NCBI GenBank assembly: GCA_030765065.1
Contig: CM060975.1
Coordinates: 169,852,993 to 169,916,992, forward strand
Direction: 5' to 3'
Origin: Deroplatys truncata
Taxonomy: Eukaryota; Arthropoda; Insecta; Mantodea; Mantidae
Length of the DNA: 64,000 nt
Both the position numbers and the translations under genes were made by a program. Shown in pieces: positions 58,120 to 64,000 of the stretch. Each line of letters opens with the position of its first letter. Positions within the stretch are counted from its first letter, which is position 1. Under the pieces are notes generated by a model. It saw nothing but the letters and a program-made list of their open reading frames with translations. It was not told where the DNA came from and did no database searches.

Positions 58120-58968
58120 GCTACATCCATGTGACTTTCCCTACTCATGAACAAACTGTTATTACAAACGCTTATTTTCTGTCTACTTCAGCTAATCGAG
58201 AGGAAAATTTCAGAAACTATCTTATTGCTAATTTTTCTTGTAGGTCAAGGGGAATATGGAAATACAGTCAAATCTTTAAAGATCTGGTTGCTATGTGGAG
58301 CATTTGATTCTCTTTCCATGTCCAGAACATAAAATGAAAACGAATTCCCATTCGAGAAAATATATTAACCAAATTCAAACAACAACAAGAAATATCTCGG
58401 AAATGTTCACTAGACAAAAAAAAAATGTATATGACATAAATTGTGTTTTAACGAGATCTGGTTTTCTGTGCAGTTAAACATTGTTTCTCTCTTACGTTTT
58501 ACCAGTTATGCAAAAAAACCTTCAGAATGAAGAGGACTTTTGGGGACATTCCCAGAAAATTCAAGATATACATTTCATTTACCATGAAAAATCATAGGCA
58601 TATAATATGTTAATCGAAATTGTTAAAGCAATTTTTAAGAAGATAAAAATTTTCGAAAAATGTTCCGTGTAAAGGGTAGTCCGGGGTAGGGAATTTTCTT
58701 GAAAATCTTTGTGCCGCATCTTTAAGAGTTACTAAACCTGAATACCACGTTTATTATTTATTCGACTTTTCGTTTTTGATTTGTGTGTTCACAGACACAA
58801 ACACACAACACACACACACACACACTCACACACACGGACCTTTTTCTAATAATGCTTTTTTTTATTCAGGGGGCCTCAAACATGCATTTCCGGTGAAATA
58901 TCTCTGTCGAATTTTTGGGTGGAATACACTACTTTCCCTGCTTAATATACGTTGTAGAGAAAGTAAAA
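58120..58968 (+). repeat. R1 family, full-length copy
   Basis: One of the most complete units, about 850 bp. It runs from CATGTGACTTTCCCTACTC through ATTACAAACGCTTATTTTCT, GAGCATTTGATTCTCTTTCC, CGAATTCCCATTCGAG, TTCAGAATGAAGAGGACTTT, AATTCAAGATATACATTTC, TTCCGTGTAAAGGGTAGT and TGAATACCACG to the microsatellite at 58,797-58,838, then GGTGAAATATCTCTGTCG and GTAGAGAAAGTAAAAA. Open frames inside are short and not conserved between copies. Confidence 0.85.
58797..58838. repeat. (CA)n microsatellite inside R1
   Basis: CA-rich tract grown from the CACAGACACA seed that is present in most R1 copies. Confidence 0.9.
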
Positions 58969-58974
58969 AGAAAG

Positions 58975-59545
58975 AAAAAAACGAATAACGAATGTCCATT
59001 TGAGAAAAAATGTAAGTATTGGTAAGGCCAAACAAATAACAGTTAATATCTCGAGATGGTTCCACTCCACAAAAGAAGTATATGACGTAAATTGCGTGTT
59101 TTAATGAGATATAAATTTATGCGTAGAAAAATGTTGTCTATCTTACGGTTTACCAGTTATGCTAAAGCCATTCAGAATGAAAAGGACTTTTGGGGACATT
59201 CCCATAAAATTCAAGATATATATTTCATTTACCTCTTTTCATCAAAATCGTTCCAGCCAGTTTTGAGAAAATCAAAATTTTAGACAAATGTTCCATGTTG
59301 TATGGAGTGGGGGATTTTCTTGAAAATTTTCGTGTCGCATCTTTTAAAAATACTGAACCTAAATACCAAGTTTGGTATTTAGCTGGCTTTACGTTTTTGA
59401 TACACATACACGGATCTTGTTTTAAAAGTACTTTTATTTATTCAGGAGCCTCAAAACATGTATTTCCAGTGAAATCTCGTATCAATTTTTCGGGTGGAAT
59501 GCAATATTTGCCCTTCTTACTATACGTAGTAGAGAAAGTAAAAAA
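58975..59545 (+). repeat. R1 family, second tandem copy, left end missing
   Basis: Begins inside the unit at ACGAATAACGAATGTCCATT and ends GTAGTAGAGAAAGTAAAA. It holds the cleanest central palindrome, AAATACCAAGTTTGGTATTT (59,361-59,380). It follows the previous copy head to tail. Confidence 0.85.
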
Positions 59546-59549
59546 GAAA

Positions 59550-59665
59550 TAAATTTATAAGAAAGGAGTTAGAAAGCATAAATGATAAAACAGATCAGCA
59601 AAAAAAGCTATCGATTATAAAGCTTTCTTGAGAGAAATTCACATTTTATCTCTCTCCCTCTCTCT

Positions 59666-59743
<78 letters not shown>

Positions 59744-60450
59744 AGGTTTAATTTTAAACTCCATCATGTGGCTGGTCTGCCGATCTCTCTCGCCTATACT
59801 ATTCTGATTAATTATATTAACATGATGTTTCCTGTCTACTGTCATTTTAAATTAGATGTACAAGTTACAAACATTACGACATATCTGTTTGGTTATCAAA
59901 ATGTCAATTCTTCCCTAATTCTAGTCTAGCTGTTTCGTTTCGGCGCTTAGTAAGGTTGCTACTTTGTCATTATAAGAGAAAAGCGAATGTTCACCGAACA
60001 GCACCTGCAACAGCCAGTAGGTTTGTGGCTTCGCCCTGTTATCTGTGAATAAAACACCGACTTTGACGTTACCAGCATCCTGTGCAGAGAGAACTGCGGT
60101 TCCTGGGAAATTCAAGTTTATTGCCGCCAGCCATCTGCAACATGCATTTGTTTCTCGACTGCTCTAACGTTGACAATCGCAAGAGAGGAAGTTACGTTAA
60201 CCTCGAAGACTCGAAACATTTATAATTAACATTGTACTACAGAGAAATTGGTAAAAAATGAAGTATTAAAATGTTCATGGAAATGAATTGAAATTGAATT
60301 GAGACAAAGAATAAAGCAACAAAGTCTGGAATAGCAGATGGAAAGCCTGTGTGTATAGAGTAAACAGCATATGTATAAATAATTGGACTTGAAGAGTTTC
60401 TTTCTGTCATATATTCATATACACATATGTAGTTATTTTCAATGCCTCTC
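59550..60450. other. Noncoding; long CA microsatellite and an unassigned minus open frame
   Basis: The (CA)n at 59,674-59,740 is listed separately. A minus-strand frame at 60,163-59,921 is protein-like: CRWLAAINLNFPGTAVLSAQ, then DAGNVKVGVLFTDNRAKPQT, then YWLLQVLFGEHS. It has no ATG near its start and I do not recognise it. It could be a transposon fragment or an exon. Confidence 0.35.
59674..59740. repeat. (CA)n microsatellite
   Basis: About 33 CA units, preceded by a CT-rich and CGCGCG stretch. Confidence 0.97.
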
Positions 60451-60454
60451 CATT

Positions 60455-60700
60455 AGGTCAGGTCAGTTCCTGAGGGATGTTGAAACCCACACGGTAGTAG
60501 ACGGGATCTTTAAGGTACGGACTCGTGAACGGGAGGTGTGTGGTTTAAATTCTGCCAGGACTGTCCCCCCGACTGAGGTTTTTTCCCCAGGTTTTCCTCA
60601 GTACGCTATACTGACAAATTCTGCGGAGTTACCTTAAAATTAGGCCTGGAACGTTCCCTTCTAAAGTTTCCTTTCCTTATTGTCAGTTCATTTCATGTAT
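60455..60700 (+). mobile_element. tRNA-derived SINE-like element, family E
   Basis: A tRNA-like segment ends with GTGGTTTAAATTCTGCC (eroded B box, about 60,539). The body follows as CCGACTGAGGTTTTTTCCCC, AGGTTTTCCTCAGTACGC and TTAGGCCTGGAACGTTCCC. Layout and body order are SINE-like; the A box is not convincing. A short tail match occurs at 49.64 kb. Confidence 0.5.
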
Positions 60701-60704
60701 CACC

Positions 60705-62470
60705 GGTGTCACAATATTATTTGAATAGCTAATCCTGAACAAGGAAAATCCACGGATACAAGCATTGTTCAGGCCAGACATTTGACTGTTGCGTTGTTCT
60801 TTTCTAAAATGCTTAAATAAGCTTAATTGTGTGCCATTAGTATTCTGTTTTGCACCGCTTCCTCGTCGTAGGTAGGTTGTTCTTACTTTGCGTTGTCGTG
60901 ACAACTGCCGCTACTTCGTAGGGGATCGTCTTCAGGAATCGATTTCACCAATGTCAGCAGGATGCACGTCGTCGTATCTCGTCAGCGAGTCGATCTTAAG
61001 TTCCCTACTGTGATTATGTCAGGGTAGGATACGAGAATGGTGACACTAGGATATTGTCTTGAAAGAAACACCGTTTTCACTTTTCTCACTCCGGGGCGTC
61101 TTTATGCTAGAAATTTGCAAGACTTTCTGGTATTCCCTAACACGTGCGATCCTTTAGCCACTGTCTTCCCACTGTTGTCTCTTGGTCCACTAAGGTTTTG
61201 TCCGGCTAGTTGTTTAATTACTTCGGTGCTCTGTCATCGTTCTTTAGATTCGCGCAAACTTGAAGTAGTCACTTGACAAATATTAAATCGTTTATAAGCC
61301 TGTATAAAAATTATCTCAACAAATACTATTAGCACATAGACAAATATTCCACATATATTGCTTTATGGCTACATAATTGCGCGGCACTTTACAAATTTCG
61401 GAGCTTAGCGTCCATTTCTAACTCGGAGTACTACTTAACGAAGATTCATGCAGAGTGTGTGAAATCCATGCTTACGTTTACATATATCAACTTACTACTC
61501 GCCTCCGGATTTTTTTACATGCATTCTCATTGGTTCTAACAATTTTACTACATCTTTATTGGCTCTCCGGTTGAAAATTCAAGCTTAAACGGTAACACGG
61601 TTGACTACAGCGTCTACGTTCTCTTAAAACTAAATTCTTCCCTCGAAGTACAAAGAAACGTTGGATTTTTATGGCCCCACGCTCGGGAAAATACAATGAA
61701 ACTTTTGAAGCGAAGCTGCTCTGTTTCGTGTACATTTTGCATATTTTACTACGCAATTACGCCTTTATTTATTGGACAATTTTAGTGAAACTTAAAACAT
61801 ACGCACTCTTTGACGGGCTCTTGATTGCTGTAGCTTTTTGTCCAATTGCTTTAAAATTTTAGAAAATCATCAAATTCCGTGGTAATTAATTATTAATAAT
61901 TCATAAACTATATTCATTTAAGAATACCTTGCTTTTTGTACAGGGTTAATCAGACAATATCGCTTCAGTTTACTTCCAAATAAAAAAAATCGTGTCACAT
62001 GAAACACCTCCCGTTATCTGTCACGAGTGTGAGGAGAAATTACATAAAACATTTGAATCCAAAGGTGTGTTTCGGATCTAGAAATAGTTTCTCATAATGA
62101 CTGTGATTAAATATTTAAATTATTTTTGCGTAATTAATTTAACTAACACATGATTTAAATATATACAAGCCTGGCTGGAATGTGAATATAAATTAAGGAT
62201 TCATTTGATAGATCTTCATTGCACTATGTATGTGAATTATTTTACTTGAGCACAAGTGAAGTGGGTGAATCATTTGTTGAGGAAATATTGCCACTACAAC
62301 TTGAATGTGAGTGTTAAGTTTTCTTCTTACTTACTGAAAAATTTTTATCCATATGTTTGGTAAACAGTAAAAGAGATAGATAAAATTTAAAAATCTGACT
62401 TCACTTTACGAACGAAATATGGACATGTGAATTGAAAGTGTAACTGGATTAACAAGAAATATCTATAATA
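60705..62470. other. No gene seen
   Basis: Mixed-composition noncoding sequence, GC-richer at 60.85-61.25 kb. The 79-residue plus open frame at 61,037 has no recognised domain. Nothing firm. Confidence 0.4.
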
Positions 62471-62479
62471 TAAACATTT

Positions 62480-62745
62480 CCATGAGAAGTTAGGAGAAGG
62501 TTTTCTTGAAAAATCCACGCATCGTATCTTTGGAAGGTAGATAATTTAAATACCAAGTTTGGTAATTACTAAACATTTCGCCTTTGAGTACGCTATTCAC
62601 AGGAACATACATACGGACCTTTTTCTAAAAACGTTTTCTTTAATCAGGTCTCAAAACATATATTTTCGGTGAAATGTTGATATCCAAACTTTGATTGCAA
62701 TACAATACCTTGGATACCTGCCTACGTGGAAAAGAAGATGATAAA
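62480..62745 (+). repeat. R1 family, right-half copy
   Basis: Starts near GGTTTTCTTGAAAAATCC and contains AAATACCAAGTTTGGTAAT, CTATTCACAGGAACATAC, TTTTCGGTGAAATGTTGATA and a diverged end. The left half is absent. Confidence 0.75.
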
Positions 62746-62749
62746 ACAT

Positions 62750-63685
62750 ATATTTTATGGACGATTCTGCTGTTTTTATAACTATATTTAGGGAATTGAA
62801 GGGGAAGAACTACGAATGAAGATTGAAGATGCAAAAATAATCAATACACATTCTCAATGCAATCTAGATCCCTGACGCATGTGTTCCAGTGCAATTTACA
62901 CACCAGGTATAAAAACAATCAGTGCTATTTTCATCTATTACCTTTAATGATTTAACTGCAGTTTGCATTGTGGATTAGAGGCCTTCAGCCTTAAGTACAA
63001 TTGCCTTCATCATTTTAGAATATATTTAGAAGTAAACCAAATTCCCCTTCAACGTGCTATCAATAGCTATAAAAGAATTTTCTTCTCAGTGATTCTTGGG
63101 ATTGTGTATTTACTTTCCCACTTATGGCCTTCGAGTTCGAATTTCGATTGCATCGTACGACTGAATCGTATCCTCCTGATATAATTCGCGTAATTCTCAG
63201 CTCTAACGAACCCTGCGCTCATTTTAGCATTCATACACACAAACGTGTCTATGTGGATGACAGTGCTTTTGTAGCTACCTCGTAGGGTAAAATCGTGTTA
63301 TACTTTTGATTGATGAAGTACCTGCTGAGAGCTCGCGAAGCTGTTATAGCTTATTAAAGCGAGGTGCGGCATTATAACGGGAAAAGTTGGAAAACAATGC
63401 CCACACCCGCCGGAAGGAAACAGTAGGACGTCCATATTGCCTGCGGGTCACTACCAAGCAGCTTTGTAGCTAATACTATCTCATTTTCTCATCATAAACC
63501 TTCCTTGTTTCTATGAACCGCTAGAAGGGATTCAATAGCATCAAAATTCTACACATATTCAGACCCTACGGAACAGTTGCTTGAAACATTTAACCTTTTC
63601 TTCGAACAGAAAACTAGTCCCTTCACTTCCCAATGTTTAAGCATAACGCCAAAACGTTTCCGTCTCAGAAGCATACCATGCAGCA
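62750..63685. other. No gene seen
   Basis: AT-rich noncoding sequence, with a GC-richer patch at 63.30-63.45 kb that matches no element I know. Confidence 0.45.
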
Positions 63686-63689
63686 ATTT

Positions 63690-64000
63690 TGAAAAAATCT
63701 TATGTGTTACACTCACATGGCTTTCTCTACTCTTGTACAAACTATTTTTATAAACGCTTATTCTCCATATACTTATGTTAACCAAAATATCGAGATGTTA
63801 AAACTTATTGCTAATTTCCTTGTAGGTGCTAGGGGATTATGGTAGGCTTTAAGCGATAGTCAAAAATTTTAAGAGCTGGTTGCTATGTGTAGCATTCCAT
63901 TCTCCTTGGATGTCCAGACATAAAAAAAGAATAACGAATTCCCATTTAGGAAGAAGTATAAGTATTGGAAAATTCAAACAAATAACAAGGAATATCTCAG
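63690..64000 (+). repeat. R1 family, left half, cut by the window edge
   Basis: TATGTGTTACACTCACATGG and CTTTCTCTACTCTTGTACAA open the unit; GAGCTGGTTGCTATGTG and GAATAACGAATTCCCATTT follow. The copy runs off the end of the window at AACAAGGAATATCTCAG. Confidence 0.85.

Overview
The window looks like gene-poor, AT-rich, repeat-crowded nuclear DNA from an animal with a large genome, most likely an insect. The evidence is jockey-type and RTE-type LINE remnants, a mariner transposase remnant, a Ty3/gypsy LTR retrotransposon, several families of tRNA-derived SINEs, many microsatellites, and no operon-like gene packing or rRNA. A cockroach, termite or other hemimetabolous insect is a reasonable guess, but nothing in the sequence proves the species. 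Almost every long open reading frame outside the LTR element is chance, microsatellite translation or decayed transposon. Layout: 1.6-2.5 kb, jockey-type LINE RT remnant (minus). 3.6-4.05 kb, RTE-type LINE C-terminal remnant (plus). 7.0-7.9 kb, GC-richer segment, possibly a solo LTR. 8.1-8.7 kb, internally deleted mariner transposase (minus). 12.9, 14.8-15.6, 25.1-25.4, 45.0-46.65, 49.8-50.5, 58.1-59.5, 62.5-62.7 and 63.7-64.0 kb, copies of one noncoding interspersed family, here called R1. 15.8 kb, a 20-21-bp minisatellite. 17.3, 19.8, 22.6, 23.75, 25.55, 30.2, 34.07, 53.3 and 60.5 kb, SINE-like insertions. 22.4 kb, piggyBac-like MITE. 27.7-28.6 and 52.4-54.1 kb, more LINE remnants. 32.2-33.0 kb, hAT-like MITE. 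55.4-56.8 kb, two adjoining inverted-repeat elements. The centrepiece is a full-length Ty3/gypsy element at 35,532-44,308. It has two 483-bp LTRs that differ at only two sites, a 4-bp ATAT target duplication, a candidate primer-binding site, a polypurine tract, a 351-residue Gag with one CCHC knuckle, and pol domains in the order protease, reverse transcriptase, RNase H, integrase with a GPY/F-like tail. There is no env gene. A textbook -1 slippery heptamer (A AAA AAC) lies exactly in phase at the gag-to-pro overlap. Pol is nevertheless broken in two places: a second frame change between protease and RT with no slippery site, and an in-frame TGA near the integrase C-terminus. The copy is therefore young by LTR identity but probably not autonomous. 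The only region with a host-gene signature is 48.36-48.69 kb: two candidate exons on the plus strand, separated by a 60-bp GT-AG intron, whose reading frames join in phase and end in a stop. I do not recognise the protein. A second, weaker candidate exon lies at 10.5 kb. If the 48-kb exons are real, the gypsy element and neighbouring R1 copies may sit in an upstream intron or 5' flank of that gene.
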